From RBC074 sp964470555 (GTDB taxonomy: Bacteria; Acidobacteriota; Blastocatellia; RBC074): DNA of 64,000 nt. This document shows, piece by piece, positions 25,219-34,900 of this stretch. The DNA is taken from the NCBI GenBank assembly GCA_964470555.1, contig CAYYDG010000016.1, positions 71,686 through 135,685 on the forward strand. Direction: 5' to 3'. A program made the translations under genes and the position numbers. The notes under the pieces are model-generated. The model saw only the letters and a list, made by a program, of their open reading frames with translations, was not told the DNA's origin and searched no databases. Position 1 is the first letter of the stretch; every line of letters starts with the position of its first letter.

Positions 25219-26442
25219 TCATGTCGCCAAAGCCTCTAACTGCGAAATTACGGGTTGAATGCGCAACGGTTCGCCGACCGAACGCCGCGCGGTGTTGATG
25301 TCTTTCAAGCCGCTGCCGGTGATAACCAGTGCGACGCTTTCATCGGATTGAATCACGCCGCTTTCGCGCAATTTGATAAAGCCCGCCAACGCCGCCGCCG
25401 CTCCTGGTTCGGCAAAAACTCCTGTTGCGCGCGCCAAGCGCGGAATGGCGGCGATGATTTCTTCATCGCTGACCGCAACCGCGCCGCCGCCGGAATCGCG
25501 CATTGCGCGCAGCGCTCGCGTTCCATCGCGCGGATCGCCGACGTTAATGCCGTCGGCAACAGTCTTGCCGTCCACCGGACGAATGAAGCCATCACCATTT
25601 ACTGCCGCAACCAGCGGCGCAGCGCCCGCCGCCTGCACGCCGGTCAATTTGGGAATGCGGTCAATCCAACCCAACTCCCGCAAATCGCAAAATCCTTTCC
25701 ACAATCCGCCGATGATGTTGCCGTCGCCTACGCCAACGATGACGCGATCCGGAACCTGCCAATTCATCTGTTCGGCGATTTCGAACGCGGCGGTCTTTTT
25801 ACCTTCGGCAGTGAAGGGGTTGTAACCGGTCGTGCGCTGATACCAGCCGAACCTTTCCGAAGCCGCCAGGCACAATTCGCAAGCCTGTTCGTAGCTTCCT
25901 TCAACCAGCACGACCGTCGCTCCGTAAATTTGCAGTTGCGCGACTTTGGCCGCTGGCGTGGTGGCCGGAACGAAGATGACAGATTTCATGCCTACGCTGG
26001 CGCACATTCCGGCCAGCGCCGCACCCGCATTGCCCGATGAAGCGGTTGTCGCGACAGTCGCGCCCGCTTCTTGTGCTTTGACGACGGCCAACGCGCTCGG
26101 ACGATCTTTGAACGAAGCCGTTGGATTGCGCCCGTCGTCTTTGACCAGCACTTGCCGCACGCCGAATTCGGTGGCAAGTCGCGGCGCATCGTACAGCGGC
26201 GTCCACCCTACGCTGAGCGGCGGCACGGGCGAAGTGTCTTCCATCGGCAACAAGGGGCGATAACGCCAGATGGAGAAATTGCGATCTGCGGCGAGCGACG
26301 CTTTGCTGATTTGCTGGTTGATGCGTTCGTAATCGTAACGCACATCCAGATTGCCGCCGCATTCAGGGCAAACGTATTTGATTTCAGCGACGTTGAATGT
26401 GCGCGTGCATTCCAGGCACGTATAACCAGAAATCTGATTCAT
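25219..26442 (-). CDS. thrC: Threonine synthase-like PLP enzyme
   Basis: 407-residue fold-type-II PLP enzyme. The N-terminal zinc-like motif CLEC-x15-CPEC is typical of archaeal-type threonine synthases. The Schiff-base lysine is in NPTASFKDRPS; TASSGNAG and the GVGDGNIIGG phosphate loop follow. The ATG at 26442 has GGGAG upstream; the frame open farther upstream crosses a palindromic repeat and is not used. Neighbours (SsnA-like hydrolase, second PLP enzyme, xanthine dehydrogenase) raise the possibility that it acts in a catabolic cluster, for example on diaminopropionate- or carbamoyl-type intermediates, rather than in threonine synthesis; no thrA or thrB is nearby. Confidence 0.82.
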   Translation of the reverse strand: MNQISGYTCLECTRTFNVAEIKYVCPECGGNLDVRYDYERINQQISKASLAADRNFSIWRYRPLLPMEDTSPVPPLSVGWTPLYDAPRLATEFGVRQVLVKDDGRNPTASFKDRPSALAVVKAQEAGATVATTASSGNAGAALAGMCASVGMKSVIFVPATTPAAKVAQLQIYGATVVLVEGSYEQACELCLAASERFGWYQRTTGYNPFTAEGKKTAAFEIAEQMNWQVPDRVIVGVGDGNIIGGLWKGFCDLRELGWIDRIPKLTGVQAAGAAPLVAAVNGDGFIRPVDGKTVADGINVGDPRDGTRALRAMRDSGGGAVAVSDEEIIAAIPRLARATGVFAEPGAAAALAGFIKLRESGVIQSDESVALVITGSGLKDINTARRSVGEPLRIQPVISQLEALAT

Positions 26443-26476
26443 TTCAAAAGCTCCCGTCCGATAGAAAAAATGCTTG

Positions 26477-26572
26477 AGAGGTTGTTTGATGAAAAGATGC
26501 CACGAGCTTGTCTCGTGGAGGCTCACGCTGCCTGCTAACTTGGCATGCGACAGGGCTTTTCAAACAACCTCT
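26477..26572. repeat. 96-bp element with 13-bp terminal inverted repeats and an inner REP-like hairpin
   Basis: Ends AGAGGTTGTTTGA (26477-26489) and TCAAACAACCTCT (26560-26572) are perfect inverted repeats. Inside, 26500-26538 carries CCACGAG/CTCGTGG with the flank GTGAGCCTCC, the same unit as the copies at 31726-31946. Read on the minus strand it follows the helicase stop and is followed by a T6 run (26465-26470), so it could also terminate the defence transcript. Confidence 0.7.
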
Positions 26573-26581
26573 GACGGAGTG

Positions 26582-29500
26582 TCAGAAGTTTCCGAAGACG
26601 TCAGGATACTGGCCGAGTTGTTCGGCGAGATCACGATCATATCGGAGCGTGACCACACGGTAGCCGCGCTTGTCGAGTTCGCGCCGAATCAGGTTATCGC
26701 GCTCGACCTGATCCGGTTGATTGTGGACAGCGCCATCACAGAAAACGCAGACATTCGGCGCATAAAAGAAATCGGGAAGACAACGCGGCTCGTTGATACT
26801 CTTTTGCGCTTCGTCCGGCAGGCGCAGGTGGCGTTCGGCCAGCGCATTCAGAAAGCGCCGCTCCAGTTCCGACCGCGAATCGGTCAACGAACGCAGCCAT
26901 TCCAAATGTTCAGGCCAACTGCGTCCGTTAATGCGCGGCAACATACGGCTGGTTGCCAGATCGAGCAAGGTTTGATGCACCCGCCAGCGATTCAACTGAA
27001 GCGCTTCGAGTTGGTTGTTGTAACTCATCAAACACTCATAACACGCGGCATGGCAATCCGGCTTCAGGTCGTTGCCGGCTTCGTCGAAATGGCAACGTTC
27101 CAGGGCTTCGCGCGCAATGCGAGCGAAGACGTTCGCATCTTCCACCAAACGTCGCAACACGCCTGCGCCGCCTTCGGTCGCTTCGTAAAACAGAATCGCG
27201 CGATGTTCGCCCTGCCCGATGCGTTCGGCTCCAAGTTCGGATTCTTCGAGCTGAAACGCCTGTTCGCAGCCGCGTTGCAGCGCGTATTGCAGCGAAGTTT
27301 CCAAAACCGTGTCGGGCGCTGATTGAGCAAAGCGAATCAGAAGCAGGTTGTGCGCCCCTTGCACGGCCAGTCGCACCGATTCCGGCGTTCTGGCGCGCGG
27401 CGGCCCTGCATTTTTTGGAGAGGGATTTCCGGTAACAAGCTCTCCGCTTTCCAGATCGAGCAGGAATCCTTGCCCGCCGTTTTTTCGCCAACCGTGATTG
27501 ATGCGCATCACGGTCGCCGCCGTCGCGTAGCGAAGCCGCAAAACCGGCGCGCCGTCAAACACGACATCGGCTTCCTGCACGCGCGCGCCGCCGTCTTCGG
27601 GCGCGAACCGGAAACAGGTTTCCAATTCGTAACCGCGCCGCCGCCGCTCTTCTTCTTCCGAAGTGATGCGTTCGCGACGCCGCGTGCGCACGTTCGGCAT
27701 TTCCAGCAAACTGACGATCAGGCTGTTTTCCCCGTCCAAGCGCGTCCGGCAAACAGCGCACAAATCATCCGCGGCGTCATTGAACGCGCCGCAACTGCGG
27801 CACAATTTTTTCTGGCTGCGACGTTCGCTGAGTCCCCCCGGCGGCGCTTGAAAACTGACCACTTCCCACTTCGCGCCTTCGTGATAAATGATGTTGCCGG
27901 GCGCGAATTCGCGCAGCGCCAGAAAGCGCGGACGCGCGATGTATTCGCCTTCGCCGCGCGGCACCCAGGCGCGCACAGGCAGCGCAGGGAAGTTGTAACC
28001 GGGCAAAAAGCCTTCGCTCGCCAAATACCGATACGGGTAGAAATCGCTTTCTTCGCGTTGCGTCTCGATTTGCAGCAACAGATTGCGCTGCCGCAACGCT
28101 TCCTGTTGCTTGCGGTTTGCTTCTTGTTGATCTTCCGGGCGACGAGCGCGAATCAATGCGTTTTGCGCTTCGAGCAATTGCCGGGTCGCGGCGCGATAAA
28201 GTTCCCGCCAGCGTTCAAAGGCTTCTTCAAAACGGCGCGGCGCATCGTTGAGTGTTTGCTCGATCCAGGATTCGCTGAACCAGGTCGCTGAGGCCAATGT
28301 GCCGGCGTCTGATGCAAGCAAGCGTTTCGCCCGTTCGCGCAATTCATAGAGCGCCGCTTCGCCGAGTTGAATTTGCCCGGCGTGATTTTCGCGCAGCGGC
28401 AAATTATCAAGCGATGTGTCTATGACTTCCTCGATTGACTTGCCGAGCGGCAACCGCACCGCAGCGAGCCAGACAGCGTGCAGATGCGCGCGCAACAAGG
28501 CTTCGTTGGTCAGATCCAGGCGCGGCGGACGCACGCTGCCCGCCACCATCTCTTCGCGACGGCGGAAATAATACTGGTCGTGACTGTTGAGCGCGCCGCA
28601 ATAAGTGAAGATCAAACCGGGTTGTCCCTGTCGTCCGGCGCGCCCGCTGCGTTGCGCGTAATTGGCGGGCGTCGGCGGCACATTGCGCAAATGCACCAAA
28701 TCCAGGTCGGCGATGTCCACACCCAATTCCATCGTCGGCGAACAAACCAGATACGGCAGCCGTCGCCCCAATTCGGTTTCCTTGCGCGCGTCGTTGTCTT
28801 CCCAGCGAAAGCGGCGTTCGCGGCGTTCGCGTTCGCCGGGTTTGACGACTTGCGCGGTATGTTCGCGCGCCTCGAACGTCGCCAACATCGAAGCCGTTTC
28901 CCGGTAAAAGCGCTGAAAGAAAGCGTTGATTCTGGGCGGCGTCGCGGCGTATCCGTGGCTGGCAGTACGGCGCACGCGAAGCGGATCCGGCGGCGGCGCG
29001 GTTCCATCCCCGTGCAGCCAGATCAAACACGCGGCGTCAAGCTGGAAAAGCTGGTGATCGTCAATCGGTTCCAGCCGCGCCAGCAACCCCTGCCGCACCA
29101 GCAAACTCAGCAGTTGATCCAGGAAGTGGGAATACTCCTCTCCGCTCGCCACGCCGAGCCGCTGGCAGAAAAACCGCCCCAGCGCGCTGCGTTCGGACAA
29201 ACTGAATCCTTCCGCCGCCCGCTGCGAATGTCCGGCCATCACAAACCGGTTGGCGGTGTGCAATTCGTTGGCGTTCGGATCAAGCCCCCAGAATTCGTTC
29301 AGATGGTGTTCCGACCGTTTGCGCAATTGTTGCTGATTGCTTTCCTGCAGCGCCCTGGCATTGATCGCCAGCTTGCGGCGGAAATGATCCAGCAGCGCGC
29401 GCACGATAATTTCTCGTTCGCCTGTTGCCAGCGCAGCCAGCCCCGGGTGAAACGACCAGTGCGTTTCGTCGCGGCACACATCCGTCAATCCGCGATAATC

Positions 29501-31648
29501 CACGCGCAACAGCCCTACTTCTTCCAGATTGGGTTGCACCACGCGCCAGCCGCGTCGCAAATCTTCATACAGACGATATTCGGTGATGTCCGTGAACGCG
29601 CGCCACACGTCGTTGGCCGCCGCCGAAACCGGATCGAGTTCCGCATTGGCCGCCACATCGCGCAACGCCAACCCGCATTTATCCACCACCGCGCGCGCGA
29701 CTTGCTCGGCGGTCAGCGCCGGTTCTTGTTCGAGCGCCGCGTGCAACGCCGACCGCAGCAACGCCATGTGAACAAAATCGTTGAAATGCCCGGCCTGCAA
29801 CGCGGCGTCCTGCCGGTTGTCGCTGAACGAAAGCAGTTTGTCGCGCGCGGCTTTTCTCTCGCCCGCGTGGCGCAACAGCGAAGTCGCCAGCACTGTGGTC
29901 GCGCTCGAACGCGCTTCGCTGGAAATCGAAGCCAGCTTGCTGAACTCGCTTTCGCGCGCCGTGTAAAACTCGCCGCAATTCAGACAAAGCGCGAACGGCG
30001 ACGCTTGCCACCACATTTTCAACGCTTCCGGACGCGGTTCGCCGGAACAATCTCCATTGGGCGCCACCCAGACGGCTTTGGGCGCGCGGTCGCGCCAATT
30101 GGGTTTCAGCCGTCCGCGCGCGTCGCGCCATTCCACCGGCAATCGGTCTTCGCTCCAATCGTTTTCGCCCGGCGCCAGCATTAAGTAGCCGGGGCCGCTT
30201 TCGTCATCGTCGCTTTCGATTGCCACCGGATGCGGCGTCACTCGCGTATCGCCGCGCAGCACGTGGTAATACTCCTGCCCGCACAGGCGGCAGAATTTGA
30301 TGGGGATCATCAACCGCCCGCCGCTCACCTGCGCCTGGCCTTCCAGCGAAAACTCGCGGCTGTCCGCCGGTTCCAGCGTGGCAAACAGCGCGCGCCCCTG
30401 CCCGATGAATTGATGCAGCTTGAATGCAAAGGCGCGCCCGCCGTCTTCACGCTCGATCGTCCCGCCCCAGGCCAGCAATTCGCGCAACCGCGCTTCGCAC
30501 CGCGCCACCTCGACGCCGCTTTCTTCCGCCAGCCGCGCGGCTGCCTTGGCCAGCGTGCGCGGCACGCGCCGTTTGAATCGTCCGCCGGTTTCCGGCTCGA
30601 CGCCGAATTCGTTTTCCGCCCAACGCGCCAGCGCGTGACGTTGAAAGTCCGCCGTGCTTTCCGGCAATGGCGCGTCCAATGCAGCCGCCAGTTCCGCACG
30701 CGCGGGAGCGCCGCCTTCGGTAAAGGTCACCAGCGTTTCTTCAATCACCTGCTCCGCCGCAAACGCATGTCCGAACAGCCGCCCGGCAAATTCCGCCACT
30801 GTTTCGCGGCGTTGCAAGGGCGTGGCGTTGCGATCTGCCACCATCGTCGCCGAAGTCCCCACGTGAACCAGATTCGGCGCGGCGCAGCGTTCTTTCAATC
30901 GTCGAATCAGCATCGCCACATCCGCGCCCTGCCGCCCGCGGTAGGTGTGCAATTCATCGAAGACCAGAAAGCGCAATCCGCCGCCCACGCGATCCAGAAA
31001 GCGTTGATCTTCCGGGCGCACCAGCAACAGTTCCGCCATCACGTAATTGGTCAACATGATCTGCGGCGGATGATTGCGTAATTCCAGCCGTTTGGCGTCG
31101 CCCGTTTCGCCCGTGTATTTGGCAAAGCTGATCGGAAACGCGCGCCCGGTGCGGCGTTCATACCCGCCTTTGAGCGTTTCCAGCGACTGCAATTGCGAAT
31201 TGACCAGCGCATTCATCGGATAAATCACCAGCGCCGACACGCGGTCGCCCGCCGGCGGTTGCCGCAACAAGGCGTCAATGATCGGCAGAAAATACGTCAG
31301 GCTTTTGCCCGAACCCGTGCCGCTGGTGACCACATAACTTTCGCCGCGCACGGCTTTTTCCAACGCCTCGACCTGATGCGCGTACAAATGAAACGGCTCG
31401 CCCGTGTGCTTGCGGAAGATTTGCGCCGTTTCCTTATGGATCAATCCTTGCGCCGCCAGGTCATCTACGTTCGCCCTGCGTTCGTAAGACGGGCTGACCT
31501 GCAACAGAAAGTCCGGCCAGAGTTGCGCTTCTTCGTTGAGCGCGCGTTCGACGAATTGTTCGGCTTTGGAATCGGCAATCGTGAAAAACGAACGCACGAA
31601 GTCGCGGTAATCCGCCAACACTGCGCTGTGAAGATTGAATATGCTCAT
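26582..31648 (-). CDS. Large DEAD/DEAH helicase with DUF1998 and C-terminal nuclease-like domain
   Basis: 1688 residues. Superfamily 2 helicase of the MrfA/YprA-DUF1998 group: Walker A SGTGSGKS (109-116), DELH box (231-234), GTSATM (motif III), and C-terminal helicase motifs CSPTMELGVDIAD and NYAQRSGRAGRQGQPG. Zinc-binding cysteines occur at FCRLCGQEYY and CRSCGAFNDAADDLCAVC. The DUF1998 signature is CHAACYECLMSYNNQ. The last ~90 residues (CLPDFFYAP, VFCDGAVHNQ, RDNLIRRELDKRGYRV) resemble Vsr/DUF559 endonuclease folds, with Cys replacing the usual acidic residue before DG. AGGAGG precedes the ATG. It is probably the effector helicase of a DISARM-like system, combining features otherwise found in DrmA and DrmB. 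Confidence 0.85.
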   Translation of the reverse strand: MSIFNLHSAVLADYRDFVRSFFTIADSKAEQFVERALNEEAQLWPDFLLQVSPSYERRANVDDLAAQGLIHKETAQIFRKHTGEPFHLYAHQVEALEKAVRGESYVVTSGTGSGKSLTYFLPIIDALLRQPPAGDRVSALVIYPMNALVNSQLQSLETLKGGYERRTGRAFPISFAKYTGETGDAKRLELRNHPPQIMLTNYVMAELLLVRPEDQRFLDRVGGGLRFLVFDELHTYRGRQGADVAMLIRRLKERCAAPNLVHVGTSATMVADRNATPLQRRETVAEFAGRLFGHAFAAEQVIEETLVTFTEGGAPARAELAAALDAPLPESTADFQRHALARWAENEFGVEPETGGRFKRRVPRTLAKAAARLAEESGVEVARCEARLRELLAWGGTIEREDGGRAFAFKLHQFIGQGRALFATLEPADSREFSLEGQAQVSGGRLMIPIKFCRLCGQEYYHVLRGDTRVTPHPVAIESDDDESGPGYLMLAPGENDWSEDRLPVEWRDARGRLKPNWRDRAPKAVWVAPNGDCSGEPRPEALKMWWQASPFALCLNCGEFYTARESEFSKLASISSEARSSATTVLATSLLRHAGERKAARDKLLSFSDNRQDAALQAGHFNDFVHMALLRSALHAALEQEPALTAEQVARAVVDKCGLALRDVAANAELDPVSAAANDVWRAFTDITEYRLYEDLRRGWRVVQPNLEEVGLLRVDYRGLTDVCRDETHWSFHPGLAALATGEREIIVRALLDHFRRKLAINARALQESNQQQLRKRSEHHLNEFWGLDPNANELHTANRFVMAGHSQRAAEGFSLSERSALGRFFCQRLGVASGEEYSHFLDQLLSLLVRQGLLARLEPIDDHQLFQLDAACLIWLHGDGTAPPPDPLRVRRTASHGYAATPPRINAFFQRFYRETASMLATFEAREHTAQVVKPGERERRERRFRWEDNDARKETELGRRLPYLVCSPTMELGVDIADLDLVHLRNVPPTPANYAQRSGRAGRQGQPGLIFTYCGALNSHDQYYFRRREEMVAGSVRPPRLDLTNEALLRAHLHAVWLAAVRLPLGKSIEEVIDTSLDNLPLRENHAGQIQLGEAALYELRERAKRLLASDAGTLASATWFSESWIEQTLNDAPRRFEEAFERWRELYRAATRQLLEAQNALIRARRPEDQQEANRKQQEALRQRNLLLQIETQREESDFYPYRYLASEGFLPGYNFPALPVRAWVPRGEGEYIARPRFLALREFAPGNIIYHEGAKWEVVSFQAPPGGLSERRSQKKLCRSCGAFNDAADDLCAVCRTRLDGENSLIVSLLEMPNVRTRRRERITSEEEERRRRGYELETCFRFAPEDGGARVQEADVVFDGAPVLRLRYATAATVMRINHGWRKNGGQGFLLDLESGELVTGNPSPKNAGPPRARTPESVRLAVQGAHNLLLIRFAQSAPDTVLETSLQYALQRGCEQAFQLEESELGAERIGQGEHRAILFYEATEGGAGVLRRLVEDANVFARIAREALERCHFDEAGNDLKPDCHAACYECLMSYNNQLEALQLNRWRVHQTLLDLATSRMLPRINGRSWPEHLEWLRSLTDSRSELERRFLNALAERHLRLPDEAQKSINEPRCLPDFFYAPNVCVFCDGAVHNQPDQVERDNLIRRELDKRGYRVVTLRYDRDLAEQLGQYPDVFGNF

Positions 31649-31660
31649 TATTCCTCCTGA

Positions 31661-31703
31661 GAAAACTGGTAGAACAGGTTCCTAACCTGTTCTACCAGTT
31701 TTC
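31661..31703. repeat. Perfect 20-bp-arm palindrome in the helicase leader
   Basis: Arms 31661-31680 and 31684-31703 with a 3-base spacer; core TGGTAGAACAGGTT identical to the palindrome at 5578-5610. It sits immediately upstream of the helicase ribosome-binding site (AGGAGG), so a transcript starting farther upstream would carry a strong hairpin just before translation initiation. Confidence 0.85.
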
Positions 31704-31725
31704 CCTCTTGACAGGCGTCGTCACT

Positions 31726-31946
31726 GTAGCAACCCACGTGAGCCTCCACGCGACTAGCGCGTGGCCTCATTGTTTCTGGTGCTTCGGCGTAGCATCCTGC
31801 GTGAACCTCCACGAGACTAGCTCGTGGTCTCCCCGCGAGACCACGACCTTGTGTCGGGGAGATTCACGCGAATCGCTACAATCGCCGCCTTTTCATTCCC
31901 TGCGAGACCCCGACCCTGTGTCGGGGAGCTTCACGTGCGTCGCTAC
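31726..31946. repeat. Four-copy REP-like palindromic cluster between methylase and helicase genes
   Basis: Four ~45-bp units, two plus-oriented (31726-31772, 31789-31830) and two minus-oriented (31837-31879, 31903-31946). Shared order in each unit: GTAGC, about six variable bases, CGTGA, CTCC, then a hairpin such as CCACGAG..CTCGTGG or CCCCGAC..GTCGGGG and GTCTC. Compensatory changes between arms keep the stems paired. A fifth unit lies at 26500-26538. The last unit runs into the methylase stop. The 294-base gap 31649-31942 contains nothing else but the palindrome at 31661. Confidence 0.82.
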
Positions 31947-34900
31947 AGTGGCCGCGACTGGCTCTCGCTGCGATACGGCCTGTCGCTTGTTTGCGCTGCC
32001 TGCAGCGCGTCGTAAATTTCCAAAATCCGTTCTTTCGTCCGGTAACGTCCATGCGCGGCTTCGTCCTTTTGTCGCACGATGGGGAACTGGTCGAGGATGT
32101 AACTCACAGCGTCGCGCGGTGTGGGGAAATGCCGCCGGAGCGCAGAGAGTTGCTCCGGCGTTTCGTCCACGACCGCCCAATCACCCGTTGCCACGCGCCA
32201 AACGCCATCGGCTTCGCTCGGCAAATACAGATGAAAGAACGCCGCATCCAATTCGCAGCGTAGTTCAAACCGCCGCGCTTCATCCCACACAAACGGCGGC
32301 CCATCGTAGCCACATTCGCGCGCCAGCGGCGCGAGGTCTTGAGCGGTGTAAATCAGTTCGAGAACGCGAGGCGCGACAAAACTTCCAATGGTAGCGTCAC
32401 TCGATAACCCTGCCCAGTTTTCCTCAAAAATTTCAGGCCGCAGAATCGCAATTTGTTTGAACGTAAAGTATTTGAAACTGATTCCCCCGACTTTCTGACG
32501 GGAGCAATAATCGGTAACAAACGAATCAAGGTTGGCAAGTAAACAAAGTCTACGTAAGTAATCCTGCTTTGAAAATATAAGCAAAAATTTGTCACCTACC
32601 GCCACGCGCGGCACAGCGTTCGCGATGAGCGTGCGCTCGTCTGTCGAACGGCAGATGTCGCGCCAGCCGAGGAACCATTTGGGGCTGAAGCGTTCGACCA
32701 GTTGTTGCGCGATTTCTTCCGGCGCATCTTTGATTTGAGCGGCAATGGCTTCGAGGTCGGATGGCGACAACGGGAAATCCTGCGCCAGTTGCCGCGCGTG
32801 TTCGTCGGCGGTGAGGCGGGCGAACCAGCTTCCCAGCGGGCGATCAAGCTCCAACGGAACCGCGAAATCCAGCAATGTTTGTGCCGCCGCCGTATTGCCC
32901 TGAAGCAGTTGCTGTCCCGCCGCCCAATAACACAACACGCGCTTGACGCTGGGGCGATGATTCAACGACAAGGCCAGCGCCAGCGGCTCCGGGTAGCGCG
33001 GAATTGCAGATTCCACCACTTCTTCGCGCACCCAGTAACGCGGCTGCACGACAAAATTCGGATCGCGCTTTTCGGTCAGCGTCACATCGCGGCTGTCTTC
33101 GGCGTTCTCATAAGTCGCCCAACGATGATCGAACTGATGCAGCATCTTCGCTTCGTACAGCGGCAGGTAACGATCATGCGGACTGACGAAGACATTCCCT
33201 TCGCGCCGGTATCCGTCCGCTTCCAACTCCTGCGCCGTGCGGAAGTGACGCGAGTCGTTAGCCATGTCGAACATACGATTGAACGAGAGCCGCCACGGAT
33301 TGGATTCCGGCTGGTTTTCCCGCGCTTCGCGCCACAACACAGGCACGCGGCGATAAATGGCTTTGGCCAATTCCGCATCGGCCTGTGTGCGGAAGATCGG
33401 ACAGTTGCCGGTGTTGGGATTGAGCAGCGCGATTTCGTCCGCCGTCAGCGTGAAGCGTTTTTCCTCCCGCCGCAGATCATCCACGCCGAGCGCGAAGAAG
33501 ACGAACTCTGCCGTCGCCGCAACCTCTGCTGCCGCGCGCATCGTCAGCAAGGCGAACTTCATTCGACTGTCCACGGCGGCAAAAATCTTCTTGCGATTCT
33601 CGAAATCGAAGAGGCTGACGAGCGAGCCGCTTTGCACCAAATCGCCAAAGAAAAACTTGGTGGTGTCGTCGGTAGCGATGCCCGACGGCACGATGATGCC
33701 TGCGCGTCCCTGCGTGCGCACGGCGTTGCGCGCCAGTTCGGCGAACACGGCGTAGGTGTTGATGTCGCCGCGTCCGGTCAGCGGAAAGCGTCCGCTGTGG
33801 CGCAGCGACTGGCTGGCGCCTGCCGCCGAACGCAGCGCGTTGACGTATTCGGCATACAGCGCGGGATTGGTTTCAGGCAATTCTCGAATCAATCTTGCGC
33901 GCGCGGCTTTGTTCGGCGCGGTGGCGATGCGTGCATCGCGGGCGGCAAAGAATTCCTGCTCCTGCAACTTGATGCGCTCCCACGGCGGATTGGACAGCAA
34001 CACATCGAAGCCGCCTTCGGCGAACACTTCGGCGAATTCCAGCGGCCAGTGAAAGAATCGTTCGCGTTCGGCGATGACCAGCGCGCTCCCCGTAACGCGC
34101 GGATCAACGGACTGTCCGGCCAGACGATCCGCGACGGCTGCCGAAGTGATGGCGGGTTGGTCGGGTTGCAGGGATTGAAAGAAAGCGGCCGTCCACAAAT
34201 TGCAGGCTTCGTGTTTCTGCAACCATGCCGGATCGCGCCGGCTCTGTTCGTAGCGGCGTTTTTTCTCCCGAATCAGGGCGGGCGAATCATCGCTGATTTC
34301 GTCAATGGCGTGGCTGGTGCGGCTCAGCGCATCGAGGTCGAGGTTCGCATTCCAATCAAACAATCCGCGCTGACCGCCGCGCTCATCCCGATTGCGTCGC
34401 GCCATTTCGCGCGCGGTCGTTTTGTCGTCGCCTTCCAGCGGCTTGAAAGCTTCGTCGGGGATGCCCGGCTTGAGCACGTTCAGGTCGAAAACGCCCACCA
34501 GAGAATCGCCCGGCAAAATGCGGTGATCGAGAAAGGTGAGCGGTTTGCCGCTGGTGTGGCTTTCGATCCACAGCGCGACGCGGCACAAATCCACGGCCAG
34601 CGGATTTTTGTCTACGCCATAAATGCAATGGGCGATGACATCGCGCGTGGCTTCGCGCAGCGCTTCAGGCGCGGGTTCGTCTTCGCCCGTGCGAAGACGC
34701 GCCAGTTCTTTGCCCAGACGGCGCGCCGCCGCCAGCAGAAAATGCCCCGAACCGCAGGCCGGATCGCAAATGCGAATCGAAAGAATGGCCTTCTTTTTTT
34801 GTTCATCGGTTGGCGCCTGGCTCAAACGTTCGGCCAGCACCGGTTCCAGCGCGGATTGAATCAATTCGTTCACGAGTTGCGGCGGCGTGTAATACGATCC

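Noticed and set aside
28478..30184. 568-codon plus-strand frame opposite the DUF1998 helicase
   Set aside because: Shadow of the helicase reading frame; no start signal.
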